Source: Aspergillus flavus | Lineage: Eukaryota; Ascomycota; Eurotiomycetes; Eurotiales; Aspergillaceae | Assembly (NCBI RefSeq): GCF_009017415.1 | Contig: NC_092410.1 | Coordinates: 992,001-1,056,000, forward strand | Direction of reading: 5' to 3' | Length of the DNA stretch: 64,000 bases | Part shown: in pieces, positions 33,940 through 49,148 of the stretch | Layout of the letters: each line of letters opens with the position of its first letter | Numbering within the stretch: the stretch's first letter is position 1 | Translations under genes and position numbers: made by a program | Notes under the pieces: generated by a model | What the model was told of the DNA's origin: nothing | The model's input: only the letters and a program-made list of their open reading frames with translations | Databases searched by the model: none

Positions 33940-34674
33940 GTTTGATCATCTCCAACGGATCGAAGATATTTAGAGTGTCATAAGATATAGTAGTCGAGTT
34001 CTTCTGCAGAAGACTCTTATTGCATTGAATTTATCAGACAGACAGAATCATGATTTTATGAAATAGAGAGTTATTAGATATCAACGATATTACACCCTTA
34101 TCTGATTTGGGCTATGCATTCTCAGCCGAGTGATGTGGATGTGGTGCCTTAAAACAAGGGATCCACATTGAGTCCCCGTGATAGAGGGACCCAGACTAAC
34201 CCGATATGGTAAGAATTAGCATGATCCATCATGGATTGAACTTCCCATGGGTCCCTGGATTTGTCCGAGTACGTATATGCTTAAGGTCAAAGCAGAGGGT
34301 CAAGAGTCCCCGTGAAAGCATAAATGCAACAAAGTTCTCACGGTTGAGCTTTTAGAAGCTTGTCATTGACCGAGTGGAAAAGAAATAGCATCATCGAAGT
34401 GCGTGGTCGTGTCAGCTGTGTTTGTGACAAGATCGGCGGCTAAATGGACGGCAGCCTACGAATGACCGCGGTCATTCGCCCGACAGTGTCTGCAGCATGG
34501 ACTACCTGCGCGGCAACCTACTTAGGAGCGTCGATGCTTTATTTCCCCCTTCCTTCCGGTTCTGTTTACTCATTTATTAGCTCTTTCCGATATCTTCAAT
34601 CTTCCAGTCGCAGACCATCTTGTCAACCAAACACTAGTCATCACCAGCCCGTATTTCGCTAAGGCTAAGGAAAC
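33940..34674. promoter_or_regulatory. Divergent promoter, Zn2Cys6 factor / CorA-like gene
   Basis: A 735-base bidirectional region. The 12-mer GAGTCCCCGTGA occurs twice in direct orientation (34170..34181 and 34304..34315). An inverted pair GGGACCCA / TGGGTCCC flanks the palindromic TCCATCATGGA at about 34227. These could be operator-like sites; nothing else is seen. Confidence 0.45.
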
Positions 34675-36816
34675 ATGTCTGGGTTTCTTTCATCGCACAG
34701 CCTCCAGACCCCCAAGGAATACTACTCTAGCTTCAATGCCAACTCAAATCTCCAAGAAAAATTCCATAACATTGACGATGAGGGCCAATTCCGTGCCTAT
34801 CTTGGCTATCTACAAGATGTGCAGACTCGGAACTTTATGCTAGATTTTGGCAACGACGATGCGTGGTGTGCAGTGGATCTGGAAGAAGAAGATATTGCGA
34901 CACTATTGCGCGGCGTCGTATGTGACCAGAAATAGTAGCGTTGATTGTAAATAAGCTTGTACTAACTGAGCTCCAGAAACCAAGGTTCTTTGGGACCAGG
35001 TGGATGTGAGATACACACCATACTCGGCGAAGCTCTGGAGTGTACTTACCATGGTTTTAGTAACATCTGGTCGCCAGAGCAGCAGAAAGATTTGATTAAA
35101 GTTCGTCGAGCTTTGTTTCACTGAGCTCACATTAGACTGACATACTCCAGACAATCACGAGCCACTACGGCATCTCCGAACGTTTACAGGGAATGATGTG
35201 TACTGACCCAGTAGCTCGCCCGTCCCAATCCACGTCTCCTTTAACAGATGGTCTTCGCGAGAAGAACGACGAGCGATTGCCTCGTGTCCTCCGCAAGAAT
35301 GACCTCGAAGAAGCTCAAGAGCTGAAGGATTTGTCAGACCCTGCTGAGATACAAGCGGCTGCATCATTCAGAGGCCTGACCTTCGCACATGTGACAAATC
35401 AGATCTGGCATTTCTGCTCCGTGGACTACGGTCCGAGATGTATACATCCCTTACTGAATTTCAAGGCATTGCATTTGCTGATATGCTGCTTAGATACATG
35501 CATTGGTTACAACTCTTTATTTGTAGTCCCGAACGTTGAATCCCCAAATGGGCAGGGCCTACCTGACGGGAGACGATTATGGTCATGGTTAATCTTATGC
35601 GACGACGGTATGATTGTTGTCCCTGATCGCTTTTTGATACAATGTTAATTGCAGAAGGCACTGTTATTTCCATACAAGAGAACCCGTACCCTGGCCTTTC
35701 TAAGCCGTCGGAGAGAGAGCTGAAGTCAGTGCTCGGTATAATTCGCAGAAATGTACAACTTATCTTTTCCGGCGTGTCTAAGCGGCATTCCGCTCAGTCG
35801 GAGAGCGATTCCTTAGTGACCATTCGCGTACGACCTGCTCACGGTGATGGCCCAGAACAGGCTAGTATAAAACAAGAGGATGGCCCTAGTTTACTATTCT
35901 ATTATATATTCGACGATTGGGTTTCTAGTTACGCACTCGTTGCGAAACGAGAGCATCAATACGGGGTTCTCCTTGACCGATTGGTAAGAGACTCAGAGTC
36001 ATCTCCAGTTGGATACTATCCAGAGGTTCTGACATCTTGATAGAGAGAAGAGATGTTGGGAAAGCCTGCGGTTGGGCTAGTCAATGAGCTACACTGGTTA
36101 GGCAGGAGATTAGCCGTCTTAAAGCGGCTTTATCAGAGTTACGAACTCATCATGATGCGGATTCTTCAAAGACAGCGCCATCTTCGTGACGAGGCGAAGT
36201 CGAACCGCCCTCCACTACCCATTGGGCCTATGTTCGGAGAAAGTGAGGTGACGGACCTTCGACAGCCGACCCTGCAGAGTAGTTTGAGTTTTTCAAGCAA
36301 TGCAGACACCTCTGTTGGTGTACAGCTGAGTTCACCTGCTGTGGCCCGTTTCGAAAGGCTGCTCGATCGTATTAAGCTCTACTGTTTATCTGAGATTGAT
36401 ACCTGCTTGACGGAGAAAGAATCTCTTACATTCCTTGTATGGACATTCTATTTCTTGATTCTCTTGAGATAAGTGCTAACGCCTCACAGAACTTCAATCT
36501 TATTGCGCTCAAAGACTCACAGGCTGTCGAAAAACTCACAAGGATCACAATCCTGCTGGCTAAAGTGACAATTCTGTTTTTGCCCGTCAGCTTGATGACC
36601 GCGTACTTTTCGACCGAGCTTAAGAACGTTAAGGGGGTGTATACAATCAACCAATACTGGGTCAGCTTCGGCGTCATTATGTTTTTGTCCATCGTGCTAC
36701 TCACACTATTCGGCTACCTTAGCGACACCGTGGAGGGCAAGACTATCTATCAATCTCTATCTCGAACCTTTGTCCGATCCTCTAAGCATAAAATCTCAAA
36801 TCGAAAAGAAGAATAA
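34675..36816 (+). CDS. CorA-like Mg2+ transporter-superfamily protein (fungal subfamily)
   Basis: Eight exons: 34675..34917, 34977..35005, 35061..35100, 35151..35439, 35494..35607, 35655..35983, 36044..36436 and 36490..36816; 587 aa. The soluble N-terminal part carries I-W-H-F-C-S-V-D-Y and Y-T-C-I-G-Y-N-S-L, features I associate with fungal CorA-like proteins. A long helical stretch (about 350-480) leads to two C-terminal membrane segments with F-L-P-V-S-L-M-T-A-Y-F-S-T-E-L between them. The canonical CorA selectivity motif G-M-N is absent; the equivalent place reads Y-F-S-T. It is therefore uncertain whether it transports Mg2+. Exons 2 and 3 are only 29 and 40 nt, and both are needed to recover R-W-I-N-I-W-S-P-E. 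Confidence 0.82.
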
Positions 36817-37613
36817 GACTATCCACACCCTCATCAGTTGGCTCCTAAATGACTAGATAAGGTCATTTCCACTTTTCCATTATGCATAAGAGCTGGAAAG
36901 CGAAAGCTTCGCCTGAGCACCACGAGCCTACTCAGATCAGTATATGGCCTAAGACGTATATCTATGTTTTTGTGCTTGGATGAATCAAGGCATTGTTATT
37001 GTTAATATTATTATTACCTCTTTTGTCTTGTTATTTCTCTTTTGGTGGATTATCGCAGTGGATGTATTTCCTGTAAATTTAAGGATGTGCTATAACAAGA
37101 TTAATATCGAGACGCAAACGAGACGATGGTGCCGAGTACCATGGAACGCTTAATATCATCGAACTATTGAGACATTTCATTTAACTACAATCATTTTCAT
37201 CTAAACATAGAGCGGCAATCCGCTAAGGGCCGACAATGGGAAAGAAAATAAAATTGAAATATGAAGGGAGGCAACTGCTAGATATCTGGTCGAGATGGAT
37301 CTCTCGGTTTTTGACTATTTAAACAACGTAATATGTTGACACCGCTGTGTGTCCAAGAAAGAACCATAGTGGGCCAGTTATACAAAGATTGGTGTAGCTC
37401 TTGCCACATCAGCAGCCTAGAAATGAGCTAGCACAGGAGTCATGACGATGTATGCGTGGTGCGACCTTCATAATCTGTTAAATTTATTTAGAGACCTTAG
37501 CAGACAATTAATCTAGCACTTGTTGGTTTTTCTCTTCAAAACATCTCCTCCGTCGTTGTATCCATCTTCGGGTGCTGAATTGGGCATAAATCTATCGCCA
37601 ACGCAAGAGAAAA
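36817..37613. other. Intergenic: CorA-like 3' flank, AIG1/ankyrin gene promoter
   Basis: AT-rich non-coding sequence; no ORF or regulatory element stands out. Confidence 0.45.
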
Positions 37614-39001
37614 ATGTTGAAGTTCCCCGCACTAAAAAATAGGAAACAGAAAACTAACAAAAAAGCACCAGGCCACGCTTTAAACCAACAAAGCAACCGA
37701 AGCCCACAATTATAGCCTTACTGGGCCTGGGAGGACCAGAACGCGACGTCTTCATTGAACAAGTAACAGGCATTATCCCGGATGACCGCAACCCCAAAAA
37801 CAAAGGTGACCTTTTCTCAACCCGTATTTTCAAGGGTCAAATCAATGACAGAGACCTATGGCTACTTGATACCCCGTCGCTGGAGATTCCCGTCGCCGAG
37901 CTGGTGGAGGGCATTAACAGCGCCGTAGCGCGCAAGTCCGGACGGACGGATTATGCCATAGATGGGATCGTGTATCTCCATGATATCACGGACACGAACG
38001 TGACGCAGAACGCAAGCGAGAATCTGTCTGTCTTTCAGGGGTTGCTTCGGTCTGCTTCTCCAGATCGTATTGTCTTTGTGACGACATTTTGGGATCTTCT
38101 GCGGACGCAGGAGGAGGGTGTTCGTACGGAGGCGAAGCTGAATGCGGTGTATGGTTCTGTTGCTTCTATATGTCGGGTTTTGGACTCGAGTGATGGACGG
38201 AGTTATCGCGAGATCATTTGGGATGCTGTTAGCGGGTTTGTGGATGCAGGTTTTGTTGAGGATTCTGTTGATGATGATGCGATGTCGACCCCGACCGTTG
38301 AAGAATTGCTCGGCATAATCAACGAAAAGGATAAGCACATGGCTTGCCTGCAGACAGCGCTTCGCGCTACGAAGGAGACTTTCGCTCGACAACTGCAAGA
38401 TGTGCAACGGAAGGCAACAGATGAGAAGGCAACCCTCTACCAGCAGCTTCAAGCTGCGTTAAAAGACGTCAACCAGCTGAAAGAGGATCTTAGTCGAAGT
38501 CAAAAGAGTTGTCTGGAGGAGGTGAGGAATCTTCGAAAACAATTCGAGTTCAGAAAGCAGGATTCAAATCACAAACTGCGGGCCTTAGAAACGCAGCAGT
38601 TGAGTTCAGCCGGGAATGGTCACGAAAATTGCTGGAATATGACTTCGACGCGCTCATTTACACAAAAACCTCCACATCAGGCGCATCATTTAAATGGGCA
38701 GGCGTCAAGCCTGAACGTTCTAGACGCTAGGGGCGAGTTCCCTCTTTATAGTGCTGCCGCTGGTGGGTACTACGATGAGGTGAAGCGATTGCTAGAGCAG
38801 GGAGCAAACCCGTCCATGAGGACCCTGTTTCAATGGACGGCGCTTCATTGGGCCGTCGGTAATGGTCATGCGAAAATTGCTCAACTATTGCTTGATTATG
38901 GGGCCGATATCAACGCAATTTCGGACACAGGGAGTACTCCATTAGACATGGCACGAAACGATACGATGAAGGGTATACTTCGTCAACGGGGAGCCAGATG
39001 A
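37614..39001 (+). CDS. AIG1-like pseudo-G-domain, coiled-coil, ankyrin-repeat protein
   Basis: Proposed exons 37614..37621 and 37672..39001, 445 aa. The 50-nt intron has CTAAC 13 nt before its CAG acceptor but an unusual GTTCCC donor, so the first eight bases are uncertain. N-terminal domain (about 20-215): the P-loop position reads G-L-G-G-P-E-R-D instead of G-x-x-G-x-G-K-S. It is followed by L-L-D-T-P-S (Walker B/G3-like) and V-T-T-F-W-D, typical of fungal AIG1-like GTPases. Residues about 230-330 form a heptad-rich coiled coil. The C terminus has two to three ankyrin repeats (L-Y-S-A-A-A-G-G-Y-Y-D; T-A-L-H-W-A-V-G-N-G-H). Lack of the P-loop Lys and Ser suggests it cannot hydrolyse GTP normally. 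A scaffold or sensor role is inference. The downstream frame is firm. Confidence 0.72.
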
Positions 39002-42496
<3,495 letters not shown>

Positions 42497-43072
42497 ATTG
42501 TTATAATGCGATGAGTGAAAGAATACCTGGACGTGTGACTGGGAGTTGGGGATGATGGATGGGGGCCAAACCGGAAAAGACACCTCGCGTAGGGATGGGA
42601 TATGCTACTTGGTGGTGCTTGTATGTTCTCTAACGGCTCTTCATTCTTCTATGCTATTTAGCTTTTATTGTTCTCTTTCATCCCGGCGTCGATCCTAACG
42701 AAATACTCCTTTTGTGCCCTGAAACCTCATATCTTTTCATTTTCTTTTTGGTCTCCATGGGTTCTCTTACAGTCAAGATTTGATATTTATGATCACGGAG
42801 AACGGGTTTAGGCTCCAGACGTCATATGTATGTCGACGCATCTTATCAGTTTAGCTGAACATGTAGATTTTGTGGCCAGTAGGCTCTTGCTATCCAGCTG
42901 CATCTGTCTAGTTCTGATCTCTGTCAATCAATGAGTCTCGACAGGACCGATCCCTGTTTACCTACACCTCCAATGCTCGTCAAACAAACATTGCAAACGT
43001 TTACACGCACGTGAAAGTCTTCGTGATCGTTGCAATCATTCTTATAGGTCCATCTCTCCAAATAAGTATACG
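42497..43072. other. Convergent intergenic region
   Basis: 3' regions of ARF1 (plus) and the DUF5519 gene (minus); T-rich sequence near 42650-42750. No gene seen. Confidence 0.5.
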
Positions 43073-43987
43073 CTACTCCGGTGAATATTCAGGCAATGCT
43101 TCCCCTCGCACCCACCATGCCGCAGCGCGGATGATCTCCACTACACACCTCCGTTCTTCTTCGTTCCTCGGAGCATAGATCATGACAAACCCAGACGGCA
43201 CAGAGCGCCTCAACCACCACCAGTCCTCTCGAGCAATCGGATGCCTCTGCCCCCAACCTTTCTCCAGAACAAGCCGTATATCCGCCGGGTGTAGTGTCAG
43301 ATGCAAGCTTCCATCAAATTGATGCGCATGACAGACCTCCCCGTTACAGGTGAGCCGCTTCCGTTGCTGCTCCTGCTCTTGACGTGTCAATGCACCCGGA
43401 CCAAGCCTACAGAAGATCCCTGTACTATGTTTTTCGAAACATGAGGTTCCTGTGTATAGTACGGAAGGGTGAGCATTGACGAGGCTCTGCATTTCCTTCG
43501 TCAGCGCTGCGTACATTTCTGCACTCGCCTTCTGGGTCATTTGTCGATGCGGTACGATACCGACTACTTGTGGACGTGGCCCGAAGCGGTCTGGGAGGTT
43601 GCGGCTTTTGAGATAGCCTTCTTGGGGGAGGAGAGTGCTTGGGAGGGAGGGAGGTGCGAGGGGGTTTCGGACGGCGAAGGGCCGCAGGATGCAGATCTTG
43701 AGGTACCCTGCTGGGGTTGAGGGGGCTCCGCCAGGGCCTAGGGCTAGGTAGGCATGGTAGTCTTTTCGGATGTGATGGGCTAAGAAGATAGTTGGGAAGA
43801 GGAGGAGTGGGAGGAGGATGTCCAGAGGGAGGGTGAATTTGGCTGTGGTTTCCACTGGGGTTGGAATTGCTAGGGGGGAGAAACCATTTGCCTGGAGATC
43901 TTAGTTTTGGTTTTTGGTATTCACCAGGAGAGGCCATATACACTTGGGGGGGAGGTGGTGTATGTCGCAGGGATTGGTACATACCAT
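43073..43987 (-). CDS. Luciferase-domain (DUF5519) membrane-anchored protein
   Basis: Proposed exons 43985..43987 (just the ATG) and 43073..43891, 273 aa. A GTATGT donor follows the ATG directly. The alternative is a non-ATG start at 43855. Residues about 20-43 are a hydrophobic anchor (L-D-I-L-L-P-L-L-L-F-P-T-I-F-L). The C-terminal half holds the domain signature C-H-A-H-Q-F-D-G-S-L-H-L-T-L-H-P, E-K-G-W-G-Q-R-H-P and F-V-M-I-Y-A-P-R. The domain name comes from distant similarity; the biochemical activity in fungi is unknown. The His-rich motif could bind metal, but that is inference. A downstream frame starting at the GTG would lose the first thirteen residues only. Confidence 0.78.
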
Positions 43988-46394
43988 GTTTGCTTTGGCT
44001 GTGTATCCTGGTCGTTGGGTGAGCAGTAGTTGTACTGGGGATCGACGATGCGGTGTAGCAGTCAAGTAGAACAACTGACCCTGAACTCGACAGCTGGTTT
44101 TCCCTTCTGCGTATGTGTTCGTTGTTCAGGTCACACGTGCCACGACTTTGTTTCTAAATAAATCAACAGTCGGACCAACCATGCCAGCCATGATCTTCCC
44201 AAGGATATCGGTCAAGCATGAAACGTGGACTCCCCTTATATACCGTTCTACTATAGAGTTCAAACTTGAGCGACTTTGGAGCTCTTCGAAAGGAACGACA
44301 ATTTGTATCCAATAGTATTCCGTCAGACTGATGTCAGCAGGATTGGTGCTAACCACATGACCGATAAACGGTATCTTAATTGAAGGAACATGACTCGTCC
44401 AGCAAGTTAATAAAGATGGTCATTGTCGAGACTTGTTCAAGCTACTGTGGGGACTGAGCGAGATGTGGGCCCCTCTTGACGGCGTCATAGAGTAAGTACG
44501 GAGTAAAAAAAGTACCACTCCTAGCGCATGGCCGGAAATGGTAAGCGACCTTCAAGTTTCCTCCCCATTTGAAGGCCAGTGACTCTTTCTAATGATACCA
44601 TATCATTGTTTGAAAGACGGCGATCCCTTCTTTTCGTTATTGCCGTGAATGCCTTGCGGACCTATTTCTCCCTTTCAGCGACACCTTTCACGGTTCAACT
44701 TTTATTGATCATTAGGCGCCCTACTACGTTGGATACGAGGCAACTCAGCGGCACGTTTTCCCCTACTGGGCTTGACGAACCTCAAGCCTCGATATTGACC
44801 GACAAGCCAGGCTTAGCTTTGACCCCGCCTGTGACATTTGGGCGAGGCTCATAGGGTGTGAATACGCGTCCTTGTCGAGCATGGTAATTCCATTAGAATA
44901 AGACCTTGCGGCTTGGTCGACCTATAGGCAGCTGACAATGCTCGCTTTCAATGATATTTACTTTAATGATTGGGTGATAGGCGATCAGACGTTTGATGCC
45001 CTGGAGTTTATTAGCAGGTCATGTTGGGAATCGTGACGGCGGCCGTCCTGGCTATAAGCCGGACAAGTAACGACACTCGACTTGAGCTGATGCGCTTGTG
45101 GATATTCGGGATATCCGCTCGATTCTGTTGTAACACTACGTTGGCTGGAATGCCAGGGTTGGTGACATGATTCTATTTTTGTCATACCGCAACCCTTCCA
45201 AGAGACCAGGGAAGCATCAATACCGCGACCCCGACTCTGAAGACGTTTGGCTATTGTTCTTGGTTACACATTTCCTTCGCCCGAAGTTACTACCGGGCGG
45301 ATGGTCATCTTGTCTGCAAGAATGTACTCCTTCCGTGCCCGAGTCTTTGGCCGGTCTTGTCATGAATATAACTTCGTGTCTAACGGTAGGTATAGTAAGT
45401 AGAACTAACCATAAATGTCGTCGAAGCAAAATATCAACCGATGTTTTTACTGTTTTCTTGTCAAGGTCTGAGTGTAGAGAAATTGCAGTGCGGAATGAGA
45501 GATTTCCACCGTTGTGATCTCATTTCTCTTCCTAATCTAGCAGCTGTTGAAGAGATGTTGACAGAAAGGGATCGACAAGAGAATTTCAAGGTTCCTTCTC
45601 TTTGTTCGACCTTTCCAAAAGTAAAGTTATTGTTGAAAAGGGTTAAGTTTCCTCCTGTTTAGGACCCCTTGCTAATCCGGATTTGGGCAACGGGGCAAAC
45701 GCCTTCCGGAAGCAGGAACAGAAGGGATACTAAACCAAAAGCTATTTCCATCTGTCGATAAAGAGGGGACTGTCGGTTCACCTGACCTGCCGTTATATAG
45801 ACCTTTCTTCATCCTTGCAGCCTTTCATACCCCATGATTCTACTTACGTTACTACCTGACTCGATTCCTCCTTCCAATCGGTTCGCATCTGCCAAGCCGG
45901 TCGGGCCCGCATTAGCGTGCGTAAGCGTGGGATATCCCTTGGGCAACGCCGATTGGATTGCAATACCTAGTTGCTGGGGGTCGTTGTTTTGTTTTTTCTA
46001 TGTCTTGTTCGCTTGGTCGTGAATACCAACTTGATGCAAATCAATTGATATCCATCGACTTTTTGTCACCGCCGACGGTCGAACTGCCAGGACTCTTCCA
46101 TTCCTTCCCCGCATCCCGTTGCGCCAAACATTGAACTCCACCGATCGATGCGCAAAACAGTGTCGCATACTGATCACTAGGTTTCAATCACAGAGGTATG
46201 TACCTGTGGCAGGAGCCTAAATTGTCCCTTCTTCATGCTTCTCTCAAGGCTTATTCTCTATGAATAGATCAACCTAGGGAATATACTCTCTCCCATTCCA
46301 GTGAGACGTCAACGCCGTCCCACACTGACGATTCTACCTACCGCACGGTGACGTATTCAGCATTCCATCCGATGTCCACCGAACCCTCTCAATC
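43988..46394. other. Divergent intergenic region, about 2.4 kb
   Basis: Lies between the DUF5519 gene (minus) and the DUF3405 gene (plus). One TACGGAGTA copy is at 44497..44505. A GTATGT donor at about 46197 followed by CCAG near 46301 may mark a 5' UTR intron of the DUF3405 gene. Small frames such as 44126..44356 (minus) and 45167..45517 (plus) are unsupported. Confidence 0.45.
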
Positions 46395-48812
46395 ATGACG
46401 GGTAAGACGAGGAGGCATGCCTCCGCGTACAACAGCCGAGACGCGGTGGTAGATGTCGAGAAACAGCCCTTCCGGCAGAAACACCATCGACGACATAGTC
46501 ATAGCTCTTTCGACTCAGATAGTGGCGACGACTCTGTTACCTCCTCCGCCGCTTCCTATCAACCCATGCTTGACGGTCCGGCACGCCGCCGGCCGCGGCC
46601 CGTGACGGGGTTCTATCGTGTACCCAATCGGATAATGAGACGACTTTGCTTTGGGTTGCTCGTCGCGCTCGTACTCTTCATCCTCACCCTATTTCGATTC
46701 ACAATCCGATCTTCCGTTACACAGGTCCCCCTCGAGATCCCAAAGACCACGCCAAAACCGCCCCAGTGGGAGAGTTTCCCTTTTCTAAAGAGGTATCATG
46801 GTGGGCTGCGGTCCCTGGTGCCGCGTAAAGGTCAGGTACCTGAATACCCGGGTGACAACCCAGATGTGATGGGATTGGGAGGCGATGCCGAAGCGAATGC
46901 AACAAATCTCCAAGCTCGAGATGAGGCTCTGCCTGTTTTAAGTTCAGTTTTCGATCCTTACCCCAATTACACCTCGCCGGCATACATTGCAAAATACGGC
47001 GAGAAACGGGAATGCTTCTTGGACGTAAGAGAAACAATGCGCATTCCTCTGGTTCACCACTACCCTGGTGTACCTCGTGGATTTCCAGAAGCCGTCATGG
47101 GCTCAAACGAAGTGATAGGTATTCAGGATGATGTCTGCTTTGACCGCTTTGGCCGCTTGGCCCCCTATGGACTGGGATATAGTGTCAGGAAAGGTGGCAT
47201 TGGTGCTGGCTTGGAGGGCCATAGAGAGGGTGCAGAGCATGTTTGGGATGAATTCCCACCAGTGGACTTTCGTAAAGTCGACTGGGCTGCTGCTCAGAAT
47301 CGATGCCTGGTAGCAAATGGTCATCGCTTCAAAGACCTCCCACAGCCGCGTTCGAACCGCTTCCTGTCCATGCCTATCGGTGTTCGAGATTTGAGCAACA
47401 AACCTCTTGAAGCTGATCCTGTCGAACCTGAGCAGCCTCAAGCGGGGACCGGGCGTTTGCCTCGAACCGCGGTTATCATACGCACCTGGCATGACTTTCA
47501 TTATACTCCCGAGGATATATTGTATCTGCGATCGTTGATCTCCGAACTCTCTCTGCTTTCCGGTGGCGAGTACACGATTCACTTTTTAGTGCATGTAAAG
47601 GATGAGAATCTCCAAATCTGGTCTGATGATGAGACGTATGAGCGGGTGCTAAAGGATGCCCTGCCAGAAGAATTCCGTGGCATGGGTACTCTTTGGTCGG
47701 AGCGACAGATGTCCCTTCTGTACCCCGGACTGGAAGAAACATGGACCCGGGGGCTCCCCATTCATGGCGTATACCGTAGCAGCCACATGCCCACTCAGTA
47801 CTTTGCGCAGCAGCATCCGGAATATGATTACTATTGGAACTGGGAGATGGATGCGCGCTACACCGGTCACTGGTACCACCTCTTCGACAAGGTTTCCAGC
47901 TGGGCGCGGGCGCAGCCACGGAAGGAGTTATGGGAGAGGAACGCTCGCTTTTATGTCCCCGATGTCCATGGAACCTGGGAGGATTTCAAACATATGGTAC
48001 GGGTGCAGACTGAGATTGGCACCAACAGCCCTAACAACTTGTGGAGTGCGCCCCGTCCCGGGCAGGACCAGTCTCCGGGGGATAAAGCTCGCCTCCATCA
48101 GCAGGGAGATAAAGCTATCTGGGGTCCGGAGCGGCCCGATGAACGCGATATCCTTGAAGTTGAGGGAGAAGGGATCCCACCGACCACGATGGACAAGGAT
48201 CGGTACGATTGGGGCGTCGATGAGGAGGCGGACTTGATCGTTTTCAACCCTCTCTACGACCCCGAAGGAACAAGCTGGCTCCTCCGCGACGACGTGACAG
48301 GATACAACAAGGAAAACAGCATGCCTCCACGTCGTGCGGCTATTATCACTGCGTCCAGACTTTCGCGCAAACTGCTGCACACCATGCACCAGGAGATGAT
48401 CCACAAACGCCACAGTATGTTTTCCGAGATGTGGCCCGCCACCACCGCCTTGCACCACGGGTTCAAGGCAGTCTATGTGCCCCATTCAGTCTACATTGAC
48501 CGCAGATGGCCGACTAAATACCTCGAGTCCGTGTTTAATGCAGGCCGCAACGGCGCATCGGGCGGTGCCAGAACATCTGTCTTTGGAGACCGCGAGCACA
48601 ACTTCAGGGGCACCACATGGTTCTACTCAGCCGGCTTCTCGCCGAACCTCTGGAGACGCTGGCTGGGCTACAAGGTCGACAACGACGGTGGCGAGCTAGC
48701 TGAACTAGCCGGTGAAGGCAGAATGTGTCTTCCCCCTATGCTTCTCCATCCTGTCAAGGACGTGGAAATGATCATCGACGACGGTGCCAACGAAGTCGAC
48801 CCACCTTTGTGA
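46395..48812 (+). CDS. DUF3405 type II membrane protein (putative glycosyltransferase-like)
   Basis: Single exon, 805 aa. A basic, Ser-rich cytosolic tail (1-80) precedes one membrane segment (about 83-104, C-F-G-L-L-V-A-L-V-L-F-I-L-T-L-F), giving type II topology as in Golgi enzymes. The lumenal part holds the DUF3405 fold: R-T-A-V-I-I-R-T-W-H-D-F-H-Y at about 358-371, then S-E-L-S-L-L-S-G-G-E-Y-T-I-H-F-L-V-H-V-K, then Y-Y-W-N-W-E-M-D-A-R-Y-T-G-H-W. The last resembles an acidic nucleotide-sugar/metal site. The family is restricted to fungi and has no established reaction; glycosyl transfer in the Golgi is inferred from topology and motif order. Confidence 0.9.
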   Translation: MTGKTRRHASAYNSRDAVVDVEKQPFRQKHHRRHSHSSFDSDSGDDSVTSSAASYQPMLDGPARRRPRPVTGFYRVPNRIMRRLCFGLLVALVLFILTLFRFTIRSSVTQVPLEIPKTTPKPPQWESFPFLKRYHGGLRSLVPRKGQVPEYPGDNPDVMGLGGDAEANATNLQARDEALPVLSSVFDPYPNYTSPAYIAKYGEKRECFLDVRETMRIPLVHHYPGVPRGFPEAVMGSNEVIGIQDDVCFDRFGRLAPYGLGYSVRKGGIGAGLEGHREGAEHVWDEFPPVDFRKVDWAAAQNRCLVANGHRFKDLPQPRSNRFLSMPIGVRDLSNKPLEADPVEPEQPQAGTGRLPRTAVIIRTWHDFHYTPEDILYLRSLISELSLLSGGEYTIHFLVHVKDENLQIWSDDETYERVLKDALPEEFRGMGTLWSERQMSLLYPGLEETWTRGLPIHGVYRSSHMPTQYFAQQHPEYDYYWNWEMDARYTGHWYHLFDKVSSWARAQPRKELWERNARFYVPDVHGTWEDFKHMVRVQTEIGTNSPNNLWSAPRPGQDQSPGDKARLHQQGDKAIWGPERPDERDILEVEGEGIPPTTMDKDRYDWGVDEEADLIVFNPLYDPEGTSWLLRDDVTGYNKENSMPPRRAAIITASRLSRKLLHTMHQEMIHKRHSMFSEMWPATTALHHGFKAVYVPHSVYIDRRWPTKYLESVFNAGRNGASGGARTSVFGDREHNFRGTTWFYSAGFSPNLWRRWLGYKVDNDGGELAELAGEGRMCLPPMLLHPVKDVEMIIDDGANEVDPPL

Positions 48813-49148
48813 TTGCACTTCGGCTTTGGTTTCTTTAATGATTCAAGATTAGATATATGTGGCTTATTTTTTCAACGATCTTCTTATGTATATGTGTGAC
48901 GTACCTGGTTTTGTGGGCGAAAAGGGGCGTTTGATTGCTTAGGTATTGATCTATACCTGTATATGAATGAACTTGCATGGAATGGTTTTGAAGATTGAGA
49001 CTTGAATCCGTACCTTAGGACCTAGATTTAGATGTGTGTCTTTTTCAATATAGATGCGAACTGATCTGTGTTCCATATAAAATAGAAGTCATATCCCATT
49101 ACTCTATCGTATCTCTTAATATCTAGGTCTACATCTAGGCCATACCCT
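48813..49148. other. Convergent intergenic region
   Basis: 3' regions of the DUF3405 gene and the NTF2-FMO gene. AT-rich, no gene seen. Confidence 0.5.

Noticed and set aside
46646..48485. Several long frames on both strands inside the DUF3405 gene
   Set aside because: They are shadows of a single 805-codon exon with clear family motifs.
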